Notes under the pieces: model-generated | What the model saw: only the letters and a program-made list of their open reading frames with translations | What the model was told of the DNA's origin: nothing | Database searches by the model: none | Part shown: in pieces, positions 25,926-34,232 of the stretch | Numbering within the stretch: position 1 is the first letter of the stretch | Layout: each line of letters begins with the position of its first letter | From: Bradyrhizobium elkanii WSM2783 | GTDB lineage: Bacteria > Pseudomonadota > Alphaproteobacteria > Rhizobiales > Xanthobacteraceae | Length of the DNA stretch: 64,000 bases | Reading direction: 5' to 3' | Assembly (NCBI RefSeq): GCF_000472865.1 | Contig: NZ_AXAP01000016.1 | Span: 23,084 to 87,083, forward strand | Position numbers and translations under genes: made by a program

Positions 25926-26888
25926 ATGCCTCTCCCGCTTGATCCCGTGATCGAGAAGATCATCCCGCTGCTGCCGCTGCGCGATCCTAAGACCATGACG
26001 CCGCAGAGCGCGCGGGAATCGCTGCGAGCGCTGGCCGCCGCGCGCGCCGAGATCCCGCCGCCGCTGGTCGAGCACGTCAAGGACATCACCATCGCCGGCG
26101 GCGCCGGGCCGCGTCCGGCGCGGCTCTATCGCAATGGCAGCGGGACCGCACCGACGGTCGTGTTCTTCCACGGCGGCGGCTGGGTCGCGGGCGACCTCGA
26201 GACGCATGACCGGCAGGCGCGCAATCTCGCCATCGAAACCCGCGCGGTGGTGGTCTCCGTCGACTATCGCCGCCCGCCGGAGACGCGTTTCCCCGGCGCG
26301 TTCGAGGATGCCTTTGCCGCGGTGCGCGACGTGGTCGGCCGCATCAAGGAATTCGGCGGCGACGTAGCCCGCGTCGGCGTCGCCGGCGACAGCGCTGGCG
26401 GCAATCTCGCAGCCGCCAGCGCGCTCGCCTGCCGCGATGCCGGGATCAGGCTCGCCGGCCAACTGTTGGTCTATCCCGTCACCGACGTCGTCGGCAATTT
26501 CGCAGACACTGCTGAGAATGCGCGGTTTCCGTCGCGGGCCGAGAACGCGGAAGGATATTTTCTGTCGCGCGCGGTGATGGAGTGGTTCTGCGGGCATTAT
26601 CTCGAAGAACGCGGACATGGCGCGGATTGGCGGGTCTCGCCGCTGCGGGCGAAGGAGTTGAAGGGCGTTGCACCCGCCGTCGTCACCACCGCCTGGTTCG
26701 ATCCGCTACGCGATGAGGGCATGGCCTACGCCAACGCGCTGCGCGAGGCCGATGTGCCGACCACGCATCATGACGGGCAGGGCCTGATCCACGGCTATTT
26801 CGGCCTCGTCGACGCCTCCGAGGCCGCGCGAGCCGAGGCGCAGCGCGCGCGGGCGGACTTCAAGGCGCTGCTCGACAAGGGCGCGTAA
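25926..26888 (+). CDS. Alpha/beta hydrolase of the hormone-sensitive lipase (Aes-like) family
   Basis: 320 residues. Oxyanion motif HGGGWVAGD and nucleophile elbow GDSAGGN (Ser) are intact; Asp and His are expected in VVTTAWFDPLRDEG and GQGLIHGYF. Such enzymes hydrolyse short acyl esters. A GGAGGA Shine-Dalgarno about 8 bases upstream fixes ATG 25926, although the frame is open 57 codons more into the repeat. Ends 2 bp before the stop of the convergent HxlR gene, so the two genes run tail to tail. Confidence 0.92.
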   Translation: MPLPLDPVIEKIIPLLPLRDPKTMTPQSARESLRALAAARAEIPPPLVEHVKDITIAGGAGPRPARLYRNGSGTAPTVVFFHGGGWVAGDLETHDRQARNLAIETRAVVVSVDYRRPPETRFPGAFEDAFAAVRDVVGRIKEFGGDVARVGVAGDSAGGNLAAASALACRDAGIRLAGQLLVYPVTDVVGNFADTAENARFPSRAENAEGYFLSRAVMEWFCGHYLEERGHGADWRVSPLRAKELKGVAPAVVTTAWFDPLRDEGMAYANALREADVPTTHHDGQGLIHGYFGLVDASEAARAEAQRARADFKALLDKGA

Positions 26889-26890
26889 CG

Positions 26891-27595
26891 TCAGCCGACG
26901 GCGCGCACGCCTTTGGCGAACGGGCTCAAGCCCAGCCATTGCTGCATCGAGCGGGCGATCGCCTTGTCGCCGGTGAGCTCGATGCCGCCGTTTGCCACCT
27001 CGCGCTCGAGCGTGGCGATCCCCATCCATACCGCGGTCATCGTTCGCAGCGGGCAGGTCACATAGAGATCGACCTCGTAGCCGGGATCGGTCAGGCAGAG
27101 GTCGACGGTGACGCCGTCGATCACGAGCCACCAGGATTTGCGCTCGCCCGACAGCTCCGGATAGATGAAGTTGATGGTGCAGCGGCGCCGCGGCAGCGGC
27201 TCGGGGCGCAGGTTCCGCCGCATGTCCCACATCAAAAGTGAGGGATCGAGGTTCTTCAGCGACAGCGAGGACTCGACCCAGCGCTGGGCCCAGAAGCCGA
27301 GCGACATGATCACCTCCCGCAAATCCTCGCCGGCCTGCGTCGGCCGATAATCCATCACGCCCGACTGGCCCGATGGCGTCACGCTGATCAGCCCGGCCAC
27401 CTCCAGCTCCTTCAGCCGCTTCGACAGCAGCGAGGGTGACATCCGCGGCACGCCGCGCCGGAGGTCGTTGAAGCGCGTCGTGCCGCAGAGCAATTCGCGC
27501 AGCACCAGCACGGTCCAGCGATTGCAGACGATCTCGGCTGCCATCGCGACCGGGCAAAACTGCCCATAGCTTCCGCGCTCGGTCCTGTCAGGCAA
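26891..27595 (-). CDS. HxlR-type regulator with a C-terminal SCP2-like domain
   Basis: 234 residues. Residues 1-110 are a winged helix: CPVAMAAEIVCNRWTVLVLREL then FNDLRRGVPRMSPSLLSKRLKELEVAGLI. The last 115 residues (from RRCTINFIYPEL to QQWLGLSPFA) resemble a sterol-carrier (SCP2-like) ligand pocket. An AGGAGG ribosome binding site at 27601-27607 precedes TTG 27595, which decides the start; the frame is open 36 codons upstream. It faces an acyl-CoA dehydrogenase gene, so it may sense a lipid or acyl ligand and control that gene. Confidence 0.88.
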   Translation of the reverse strand: MPDRTERGSYGQFCPVAMAAEIVCNRWTVLVLRELLCGTTRFNDLRRGVPRMSPSLLSKRLKELEVAGLISVTPSGQSGVMDYRPTQAGEDLREVIMSLGFWAQRWVESSLSLKNLDPSLLMWDMRRNLRPEPLPRRRCTINFIYPELSGERKSWWLVIDGVTVDLCLTDPGYEVDLYVTCPLRTMTAVWMGIATLEREVANGGIELTGDKAIARSMQQWLGLSPFAKGVRAVG

Positions 27596-27725
27596 TCGGC
27601 TCCTCCTGAAATGCGGTAGTACAGATATGCTAGCGCGGAACCGGCACCAGGCCGGAAGATGCCGCGAAAAATGTAAGCATTCCGGACGCTGTAGAGACCT
27701 CATCGATGGACACGGCGTCGCAGTA

Positions 27726-27739
27726 CAGTTCCTGAACTG
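27726..27739. promoter_or_regulatory. Candidate operator between the HxlR and acyl-CoA dehydrogenase genes
   Basis: CAGTTC and GAACTG, perfect inverted arms around CT, lie between the divergent starts at 27595 and 27803. It is the strongest dyad in the interval and a natural target for the neighbouring HxlR regulator. Confidence 0.35.
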
Positions 27740-27802
27740 GAGCGCCCTTTGCGGCGGAATTAGGCTCTCCCACGGTGGATATTCTCAACGATGGAGAGTG
27801 TC

Positions 27803-28960
27803 ATGAGCAGCAACGCAGCACACAGTTTCGATGCGTCAAAATCGCGCAGCGCGGTCGAGATCGCAGAGGAGCTCGGCCCGATTTTCGCGCGGCGCGCCGA
27901 GCAAGAGACGAACGAGGACAGGTTCGTCGCCGAGGATTTCGCGGACCTGAAGGCGGCAGGCCTCGTTGAAGCCGGCGTGCCGGCCGAGCTTGGCGGCGGC
28001 GGCGCCGATGTCGACGAACTCGCCGAGATGCTGCGCACGCTGGCCCATTACAGTGGCTCGACCGCGCTCGCTTTCTCCATGCACACCCACCAGGTCGCGG
28101 TCCCCGCCTGGCGCTGGAAGGTGCAGAAGGCGGCTCCCGCGGAGCCGTTGCTCCGGCGCATCGCCAATGAGCGCATCATCCTGTTGTCGAGCGGCGGCTC
28201 GGACTGGATCGGCGGCTCCGGCCGGGCCGAGAAGGTCGACGGCGGCTATCGCATCACTGCGCGCAAGGTGTTCTCGTCCGGCTCTCCCGCCGGCGACCTC
28301 TTGATGACAAGCGCGGTGCTGGAGAGCGAAGGCGAGCCGGCGACGGTGCTGCATTTCGGCGTGCCCATGAACTCGCCGCATGTGAAGGTGCTCGACAATT
28401 GGCGTACGCTCGGCATGCGCGGCACCGGCTCCAACGATGTCGTGATCGATGGCCACATCGTGCCGGAAGCGGCGGTCGCAGCAAAGCGCAAGGCCGGCGA
28501 ATGGCATCCGCTGTTCCAGATCATCGCGACCACCGCGTTCCCGCTGATCTACTCGGTCTATCTCGGCGTTGCCGAGAGCGCGCGCGACATTGCAATCGCG
28601 ACCGCGAAGCGCAAGACGCCGGACCAGCATGCGATCCAGCTCGCCGGCCGCATGGATACCGAGCTCGTGGCGGCGCGGCTCGCGCGGGAATGGATGCTGG
28701 CTGCTGTCAGGCTCAATGCGCCGTCGGCTGCGACCGTCAATCAGGTGATGATGGGCCGCCAGCTCGTCGCGCGGCATGCGATCGCGGCGGTCGAATATGC
28801 GATGGAGCTCGCCGGCGGCGCAGGCTTCTATCGCGCAACGGGGCTGGAGCGGCGCTTCCGCGACATCCAGGCGGCGCGCTACCATCCGTTGCAATCGGGC
28901 CCGCAGGCGCAATATGCGGGATCGATGGCGCTCGGTTTGCCGGTCGACCGGGTATATTGA
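27803..28960 (+). CDS. Acyl-CoA dehydrogenase family protein
   Basis: 385 residues. FAD enzyme of the acyl-CoA dehydrogenase fold, closest by eye to the SfnB/DszC group because of TALAFSMHTHQVAVPAWRW and MRGTGSNDVVIDGHIVPEAA. The C-terminus has ELAGGAGFYRATGLERRFRDIQAARYHPLQSGPQAQYAG, typical of the flavin monooxygenase branch. So it may oxidise a sulfur or nitrogen compound with reduced flavin instead of an acyl-CoA. GGAGAG stands 4 bases before ATG 27803; ATG 27791 is a less likely start. The positions 28961-29222 after it hold only a weak 74-codon frame. Confidence 0.88.
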   Translation: MSSNAAHSFDASKSRSAVEIAEELGPIFARRAEQETNEDRFVAEDFADLKAAGLVEAGVPAELGGGGADVDELAEMLRTLAHYSGSTALAFSMHTHQVAVPAWRWKVQKAAPAEPLLRRIANERIILLSSGGSDWIGGSGRAEKVDGGYRITARKVFSSGSPAGDLLMTSAVLESEGEPATVLHFGVPMNSPHVKVLDNWRTLGMRGTGSNDVVIDGHIVPEAAVAAKRKAGEWHPLFQIIATTAFPLIYSVYLGVAESARDIAIATAKRKTPDQHAIQLAGRMDTELVAARLAREWMLAAVRLNAPSAATVNQVMMGRQLVARHAIAAVEYAMELAGGAGFYRATGLERRFRDIQAARYHPLQSGPQAQYAGSMALGLPVDRVY

Positions 28961-29222
28961 GCACCGCGCTGATGAAGATGACCCGCGGTCGCGCGGCGTT
29001 CGTTGTTGCGAGGCAGGCGGTCCTTCACGCCGCCGCCGGCGTCGAATGGATTGCCGCCGCGCTTGCCGAGCACATGATGACGACGGCCCATGCCGGCGCG
29101 ACGTTTTCGCTTCTGATGTCAAAGAACCGAGGGGATGCGCGCCGGCGTTCTCGCGGCGAAAGGCGCCCGAGGCTTGCGGCCGTTTCACCCTCTTGAGGAA
29201 CGAACCTCAGGGTAGGCACGAG

Positions 29223-30551
29223 TCACACTCCGCTGTCGTCCCCGCGAAAGCGGGGACCCATAACCACAGCTGATCGTTGTGGCGCGAGCGAGCGGTTGCG
29301 GCGGAGCAGACTGCAAACGCTGGTGGTTATGGGTCCCGGGACCCGGCTACGCCAAGACTTCGCCGCGGCGCGCAACCTTGGGTCGGCGGGAGGGGGCTCG
29401 GTCGGCTGCGGCTGCCTCCAGGTTTTGATCCTGATCGAGCTCAGCAGGATCGCGGCGACGATCATCACCAGGATTCCGCCAAGGCTGACCGCGATCTGCA
29501 TCGACAGCCCATCCGAGATGTCGAGCAGCGCCACGTGGCTGGCGAACGCCAGCAGAACGCCGAGGCAGTAGATTGGAAGCGAGTTCGCGCCACAGCGTAT
29601 CGCGCCGCGCATCACCGGCGTCGCCAGCCCTCGCCAATTGTGAGGCACAAACCATACGGCCAAAACCGCAACAGCAAGAAAATGGAGCAGTCGAAATGGA
29701 CTGAGATTCGATTTGTCGATTGGGAAAAGCAGATTCGTCAGGGTCTGCGGGACCAGCGGTTCCAGCGACGTCACGCGCGAGCTCAATGCGATAACCAGGC
29801 TGAAAACCAGATAAAGAACGGCCAGGACCAGCGCCGCGCGCGAGGTCACCCACGGCCGAAATCTGTTTCCCTCGATGACCCACCAGGCGCCAAGCACAAG
29901 CAGAAGCTGCCAGGCGAGTGGATTGAAGAACCAGACGTTGTGCGGCCAAGCGGGAACGGTCCAGCCGAAGACGCGCACGAGCCCATAAAGCAACACCGAG
30001 GCGCCAAGCGTCACGTTCGGTACCCGCAACAACAGCCACAGAAGCGGCGCGAACAAGACGTGATAAATCACGAAAACCGGCAAGATGTCGGTGTTGACGG
30101 GACGGTATTGCAGGATCGCAGCATGCGCGAGCGCCGCGCCCGGATGCTCCAACAGGATGCGCGTATTGGTCTCGTCAGCAAGATGGTCGCGGCCTGCAAG
30201 GTAAACCATGATGACGCAAGCGAGCGTGAGGAGCAAAGATGCAGCATATATGTCCCATCCTCGCCGCAGCGAACGGCCGAGCACGCCGCTCCAGCCCTCG
30301 CGCTGACGTGCCCTTCCGTAAGCCAGCGCACAGGTGACGCCCGACATGAACATGAATACTTCCGCGGCATCGCTGAAGCCGTAGTGCCGCAGTGTCAGCC
30401 AACTTCCGATGTTGCCGGGAACATGGTCAAGAAAAATGCACCATAGTGCGATGCCGCGGCAGGCATCGATCCGCAGGTCGCGGCCAAACCCCTCGAGTTC
30501 CGGCGGCGACTCGTCAGCCGATCGCTTCGAGATGTGAGTTCGATCATGCAT
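29223..30551 (-). CDS. opgC: OpgC-family membrane protein (glucan succinyltransferase)
   Basis: 442 residues. OpgC proteins are multi-pass inner-membrane enzymes that succinylate periplasmic glucans. Signs are RDLRIDACRGIALWCIFLDHVPGNIGSW, SDAAEVFMFMSGVTCALAYGRARQREGW, NTDILPVFVIYHVLFAPLLWLLLR and YCLGVLLAFASHV, with about ten hydrophobic segments. The last 36 or so residues (from PITTS to RGDDSGV) come from a dispersed repeat, so the natural C-terminus has been replaced or extended. The Pro/Arg-rich linker just before it (about 390-405) is probably the original tail. Confidence 0.85.
   Translation of the reverse strand: MHDRTHISKRSADESPPELEGFGRDLRIDACRGIALWCIFLDHVPGNIGSWLTLRHYGFSDAAEVFMFMSGVTCALAYGRARQREGWSGVLGRSLRRGWDIYAASLLLTLACVIMVYLAGRDHLADETNTRILLEHPGAALAHAAILQYRPVNTDILPVFVIYHVLFAPLLWLLLRVPNVTLGASVLLYGLVRVFGWTVPAWPHNVWFFNPLAWQLLLVLGAWWVIEGNRFRPWVTSRAALVLAVLYLVFSLVIALSSRVTSLEPLVPQTLTNLLFPIDKSNLSPFRLLHFLAVAVLAVWFVPHNWRGLATPVMRGAIRCGANSLPIYCLGVLLAFASHVALLDISDGLSMQIAVSLGGILVMIVAAILLSSIRIKTWRQPQPTEPPPADPRLRAAAKSWRSRVPGPITTSVCSLLRRNRSLAPQRSAVVMGPRFRGDDSGV
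29232..29345. repeat. Palindromic repeat running into the opgC 3' end (copy 4)
   Basis: Contains CTGTCGTCCCCGCG, CCCATAACCACAGC and the mirrored GGTGGTTATGGGTCCCGGG. In the minus strand it is translated as the last residues of OpgC. Its left flank (TCACACTCCGCTGTCGTCC) also begins copy 5 at 32460, so the copies share more than the palindrome. Confidence 0.85.
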
Positions 30552-30632
30552 TTGGTTACCCTGTCCAGCGTGCGGGCGCGCTCTCGGTGGGACACAGGTC
30601 GACGAGACAGCCGATGCGGTTACGAGGCCCGG

Positions 30633-30833
30633 CTATCGGATGGCTTGGGCTTCTTCCGTGGCGGGTCCGCCGTCCCCACCGCTAACCCGATCACCAGGGC
30701 CGGCACGATCGCCGGCGTCCCAATTCGCTTTCCGGACTTCGTCGCTCGCAGCCGGGATCAGAAGCTGCTGCCGCATTTCGGCGAGGCGGGCGCGGCAATA
30801 TTCGCGGTAAAGCAGGTCTAATATGATGGACAT
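30633..30833 (-). CDS. Small hypothetical protein, 66 residues
   Basis: ATG 30833 on the minus strand has a GAGGA ribosome binding site 7 bases upstream. The protein starts MSIILDLLYREYCRARLAEM, an amphipathic helix, and ends in a Gly/Asp-rich, probably disordered tail. I have an impression of similar YREYCRARLAEM short proteins in rhizobia but cannot confirm it. An FNR/FixK-type box lies 110-123 bp upstream of the start. The rest of 30552-31312 holds no other gene I can support. Confidence 0.5.
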   Translation of the reverse strand: MSIILDLLYREYCRARLAEMRQQLLIPAASDEVRKANWDAGDRAGPGDRVSGGDGGPATEEAQAIR

Positions 30834-30942
30834 GATCGAATCCTCGCTTGATCATCACCGTCGACATCCCACGCATTTCGCCCACGGCCGAAAATGACCT
30901 GTGCCGGGGGAGGATCTGCAGATCGATCTGCACCGCGGATCG

Positions 30943-30956
30943 TTGAGTTCGATCAA
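30943..30956 (-). promoter_or_regulatory. FNR/FixK-type box (TTGA-N6-TCAA)
   Basis: TTGAGTTCGATCAA matches the core TTGA-N6-TCAA exactly, although the fifth base is not the common T. Its centre is about 116 bp upstream of the small gene at 30833 on the minus strand and about 363 bp upstream of the AraC gene. If the site is used at -41.5, the transcript for the minus-strand gene would start near 30908. Confidence 0.4.
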
Positions 30957-31129
30957 TCGCGAACAAATTAGTAAAGCTGGACCCGCGCTTGCAGGCGCCA
31001 GCAATTTTTGAAAATGGACGTGGTGGCGGCAACGAGAAATAGAGCTATCACGGCTATCTCTCCTTAAAGGAGATTTTTGGCGTCACGACTCTCTTAAGAA
31101 TGACTATGGGACTGATTTTCCGGCCGCCA

Positions 31130-31145
31130 AGTGAGCCAATTCACA
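31130..31145. promoter_or_regulatory. CRP-like binding site
   Basis: AGTGA-GCCAAT-TCACA matches the CRP consensus TGTGA-N6-TCACA at nine of ten defined bases. It is 168 bp upstream of the AraC-family gene start (31313) and about 300 bp from the divergent small gene. The window also encodes a receiver-linked adenylate cyclase, which would make the signal. Confidence 0.35.
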
Positions 31146-31312
31146 ACAGTATCGATCACGGGTGAGTGACAGTAGCAGGCGGACGCTGTCGTTTCTTGGA
31201 CTACTGCGCACCGCGTAACGGAAGGTTGGTGCGCGAATAGCAAACTATAATGCCAGCAGCCGTTTGTTGGAGCACTTTGTCCGAATATTTTATCAAAGCT
31301 GGGAGAGTTGCC

Positions 31313-32293
31313 ATGTCTAGCGGCCCAGCCGATTTCGTATCGTATCGATTCTCGACGCGCGAACTCCCGGAGCGGATGCGCATCCCGATATGGCGCGAGA
31401 AGTTTGGTCGAACCATAGTCCGCGCCGATATCGAGCCGTCATCGGAGGTGCCGTTTCAGGCCGAAGCGGCACTACACGCTCTTCAGGGGTTGCGCATGCT
31501 GTCCTTGAAGGGTTCAGCAATGCGCTTCAAGCGGTCACAAACGAACATTGTTGATGGTGATGACTCGATCGGCCTCATCGTCAATCTGCCCGGCAGGAGT
31601 CAGCTGTCGCAGCGCGGCCAGGAGTTCGAGCTCCGCGGCGGCGATGCAATGGCTATCCTGCATTCGGAACCCGTCGCTGTCACCTATCTGGAAGGATTGC
31701 AATTTGGTTTGGCCTTGCCGCGCGATGCGCTTGCCTCGCACGTGACTGGTGTCGACGACCTCACCATGCGGCCGATTCATCGCCGGACCGAAGCGCTTCG
31801 ACTTCTCATGACTTATGTGAAGTTGGCATTGAAGGAGGGCGCGCTAGCTGCCCCTAAGCTACGTGATACGATCGTTAGTCACATCCACGATCTCGCGGCG
31901 CTCGCAATGAGCGAGCACGCTCCCTTGGGTGAGAGCAACGCGAGCGCAGTCATGGCTGCGCGCCACAGCGCCGCCCTCGATCATATCGCGGCGCACTTTC
32001 AGGACCCGGAGCTCACCCTTGAGGTGGTAGCCGATAGGCAGGGCATCTCTCCTCGTTATCTGCAGCGCCTGATGGCGACATCCGGGACGTCGTTCACGGG
32101 GCGCGTGAATGAGTTACGGCTGCAAAAGGCGTTCATGCTGCTGAGCGAGGCCCACGACAACGCGCGGCGCATTTCCGACATCGCGCTGGAAGTCGGCTTT
32201 TCGGATATTTCGCATTTCAACCGACTATTCCGCGCCCGCTTCGGCGATTCGCCACGCCGCGTGCGCAGCGCCGGTGGGAGTAATGGTGAGTGA
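31313..32293 (+). CDS. AraC-family transcriptional regulator
   Basis: 326 residues. An N-terminal AraC-binding-like domain (about 1-200, starting SSGPADFVSYRFSTRELPERMRIPIWREKFG) precedes two helix-turn-helices: LTLEVVADRQGISPRYLQRLMATSG and ISDIALEVGFSDISHFNRLFRARFGDSPRRVR. GGGAGAG lies 6 bases before ATG 31313, which is preferred to a frame open 21 codons upstream. No co-directional target gene follows; its targets are unknown. It is flanked on the right by two repeats. Confidence 0.9.
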   Translation: MSSGPADFVSYRFSTRELPERMRIPIWREKFGRTIVRADIEPSSEVPFQAEAALHALQGLRMLSLKGSAMRFKRSQTNIVDGDDSIGLIVNLPGRSQLSQRGQEFELRGGDAMAILHSEPVAVTYLEGLQFGLALPRDALASHVTGVDDLTMRPIHRRTEALRLLMTYVKLALKEGALAAPKLRDTIVSHIHDLAALAMSEHAPLGESNASAVMAARHSAALDHIAAHFQDPELTLEVVADRQGISPRYLQRLMATSGTSFTGRVNELRLQKAFMLLSEAHDNARRISDIALEVGFSDISHFNRLFRARFGDSPRRVRSAGGSNGE

Positions 32294-32352
32294 CACGTGC
32301 CCCCGATCCGCGAGTCGTGCGGCGCTGGCGTCGCGCAACACTTGCATCTGTC

Positions 32353-32431
32353 GTAGGGTGGGCAAAGCGCAGCGTGCCCACGGCCACGAGCTGAGTGCGG
32401 ATGGTGGGCACGCTTTCGCTTTGCCCACCCT
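32353..32431. repeat. Intergenic repeat (GTAGGGTGGGCAAAGC family, copy 2)
   Basis: CGTAGGGTGGGCAAAGCGC at the left is mirrored by GCTTTGCCCACCCTACG at the right, with CGTGCCCAC and GTGGGCACG as inner arms. Related to the copy at 20845-20960. Confidence 0.85.
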
Positions 32432-32468
32432 ACGTTTCTGGTTTGCCGGTCAGGCGATCACACTCCGC

Positions 32469-32606
32469 TGTCGTCCCTGCGAAGGCATGGACCCATAACC
32501 ATAGGATCTCGTTGTGGGCGTTCACTGTGACTCTGAGTCTCGCGCCACACTTGCGGTCGTGGTTATGGGTCCTGGGTCGCGCTTCGCTTGCCCGCTACGA
32601 CGGGGA
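32469..32606. repeat. Intergenic palindromic repeat (CTGTCGTCC family, copy 5)
   Basis: CTGTCGTCCCTGCG, then GACCCATAACCATAGG, mirrored by GTGGTTATGGGTCC and ending in GCCCGCTACGACGGGG. It is diverged from the other copies and lies in the gap between the AraC gene and the converging solute-binding gene. Confidence 0.8.
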
Positions 32607-32621
32607 GGAGAGAGCAACGCC

Positions 32622-33821
32622 TCAATCATTACCGATGGTTTCGCCGAACAGCTCCCAGGTTTCGCCGTTGAAGCGCTGCAGGCGCATGGCTTCGATCGGG
32701 AAGTAGTCGGTCGGTGATGTCTTGAGCTTGATGCCGGGCAGCAGCATCGGCAGCGTCGTGTCGAGATTGGCGGCCTGCTTCATGATGTTCTCGTGTGTCA
32801 GCTCGTCGCCGCATTGCCTCAGCACCTGCACCGTGGCTTCCGCCACGACATAGCCGTAGACGATGAGCTGGTCCTGCATGTTGCCGTCAGGGAAATAGGC
32901 CTTCATGAAGGAAAGCCATTGCTGGACATCCTTGTCGTCCTTCCACTGCGGATCGTTCGGGTCCTTCAGCGAGTAGGACGAGATGATGCCCTTCGCATGC
33001 TCGAAGCCGGCGGGCTTCAGCACTGAGGAGACCGAGGTCGAGGTCGCGGCCAGGAAGAACATATCCGGCTTCCAGCCGATCTCGCCGACCTTGCGGATCG
33101 CCTGCGCCGCCTGTTTCGGGATCGCATGCATGAACAGCACGTCGGCGCCGGATGATTTCAGCTTCACGATCTGGCTGTCGATGGTCGGATCGGTGGATTC
33201 ATAGGTCGCCTCCGCCACGATCATCTTGGCGTGCTCCGGCCCTAATCCCTTCTTGAAGCCGTTGCCGTAATCCTTGCCGGCGTCGTCATTCTGGTAGAAC
33301 AGCGCGATCCTCGCGTCCGGCTTGTTCTTCAGCACGTATTTTGCGTAGACCGCGGTCTCGGCCTGGTAGGAGGGCTGAAAGCCGATCGAATAGGGGAAGT
33401 GCTCGTGGTCGCCCCACAGCGTCGCGCCGGCGCCGACGAAGAGCTGCGGCACTTTCTTGTCGTTGAGATATTTGCGCACGCTCAATCCAGTCGGCGTGCC
33501 CAGCGGGTTGAGGATCGCGGCCACTTCCTCCTGCTCGACCAGCTTGCGGGTCTGCTCCACCGTCTTCGGCGGGCTGTAGGCATCATCCAGGCTGATCAGG
33601 TTGATCTTGCGCCCGTTGATGCCGCCCTTGTCGTTGATCATCTTGAAATAGGCGAGCTGGGTCTTCGCGATGACGCTGTAGGCCGAGGCCGGCCCGCTAT
33701 AGGGAGAGGTCTGCCCGAGCCGGATCTCGGTGTCGGTCACCCCAGGCCCATATTTCTTCTCCGCCGCCGCGGCTGCCGATGTCACGAGCGCTGCGATCGC
33801 GACGAACGCCTGCCATTTCAT
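32622..33821 (-). CDS. Branched-chain-amino-acid-type periplasmic binding protein
   Basis: 399 residues from MKWQAFVAI, which gives a signal peptide cut after SAAAAA; the frame is open 80 codons further but without coding character. Peripla_BP_6 family: DTEIRLGQTSPYSGPASAYSVIAKTQLAYFKMIN, GRKINLISLDDAYSPPKTVEQTRKLVEQE and YQNDDAGKDYGNGFKKGLG. GGGAGAG lies about 8 bases upstream. Such proteins feed LivHMGF-type ABC importers; none of those genes is near. Substrates of orphan members range from amino acids to aromatic acids and cannot be read from the sequence. Confidence 0.88.
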   Translation of the reverse strand: MKWQAFVAIAALVTSAAAAAEKKYGPGVTDTEIRLGQTSPYSGPASAYSVIAKTQLAYFKMINDKGGINGRKINLISLDDAYSPPKTVEQTRKLVEQEEVAAILNPLGTPTGLSVRKYLNDKKVPQLFVGAGATLWGDHEHFPYSIGFQPSYQAETAVYAKYVLKNKPDARIALFYQNDDAGKDYGNGFKKGLGPEHAKMIVAEATYESTDPTIDSQIVKLKSSGADVLFMHAIPKQAAQAIRKVGEIGWKPDMFFLAATSTSVSSVLKPAGFEHAKGIISSYSLKDPNDPQWKDDKDVQQWLSFMKAYFPDGNMQDQLIVYGYVVAEATVQVLRQCGDELTHENIMKQAANLDTTLPMLLPGIKLKTSPTDYFPIEAMRLQRFNGETWELFGETIGND

Positions 33822-34019
33822 TGTCTCTCTCCCTTGCTCTTGTTCTGCTTGTTTGATCGAGCGCGCCGCACGCGCGGCGTGTCGACAGGATGAGCAAACC
33901 AGCGGGCGGAGATCGTGACAAGCGCGCGGGCGGGGAGGTGGCGCCGCGGCAAATGCATGTGATTGGCGAGCATGCCGCGAGAAGGAATTAGTGGTGCTGG
34001 CCTGTGGTTTTGCCGCTTG

Positions 34020-34196
34020 CTCCGCTTCGCCTCTCACCTTGTGGGCGAGGCCTGAGCGCATGCAGCGAAGCGGAATGCGATCCGGGTGAGGGCTCCCGGC
34101 CTATCGAGGGACTACGCCTCGCGGAGGCATACCCCTCACCCGGAATTCCCGCTGACGCGCGAAATCCCGCTTCTCCCACAAAGGGAGAGGCGGGAG
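34020..34196. repeat. Large intergenic repeat (CTCACCCGG/CCGGGTGAG family)
   Basis: Left end has CTTGCTCCGCTTCGCCTCTC and right end GGGAGAGGCGGGAG. Inner arms CGATCCGGGTGAGGG and CCCCTCACCCGGA are inverted. Together with the flanking bases it accounts for much of the 411-bp gap between the solute-binding gene and DUF2235; no gene is apparent there. Confidence 0.7.
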
Positions 34197-34232
34197 ACTG
34201 CGGCGCAGGCGTCGCGCAACACGCGCCGCCGC

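Noticed and set aside
28972..29196. Possible 74-codon gene after the acyl-CoA dehydrogenase
   Set aside because: Starts MKMTRGRAAFVV but has no ribosome binding site, and its end is Arg-rich without structure. I cannot support it.
29277..30446. 389-codon plus-strand frame opposite opgC
   Set aside because: It is the complement of an identified membrane protein gene, with a composition typical of antisense reading (many Arg, His, Gln).
31054..31076. Short hairpin TCTCCTT-A-AAGGAGA followed by T residues
   Set aside because: The one-base loop cannot form in RNA as drawn and no gene ends nearby, so it is not a terminator.
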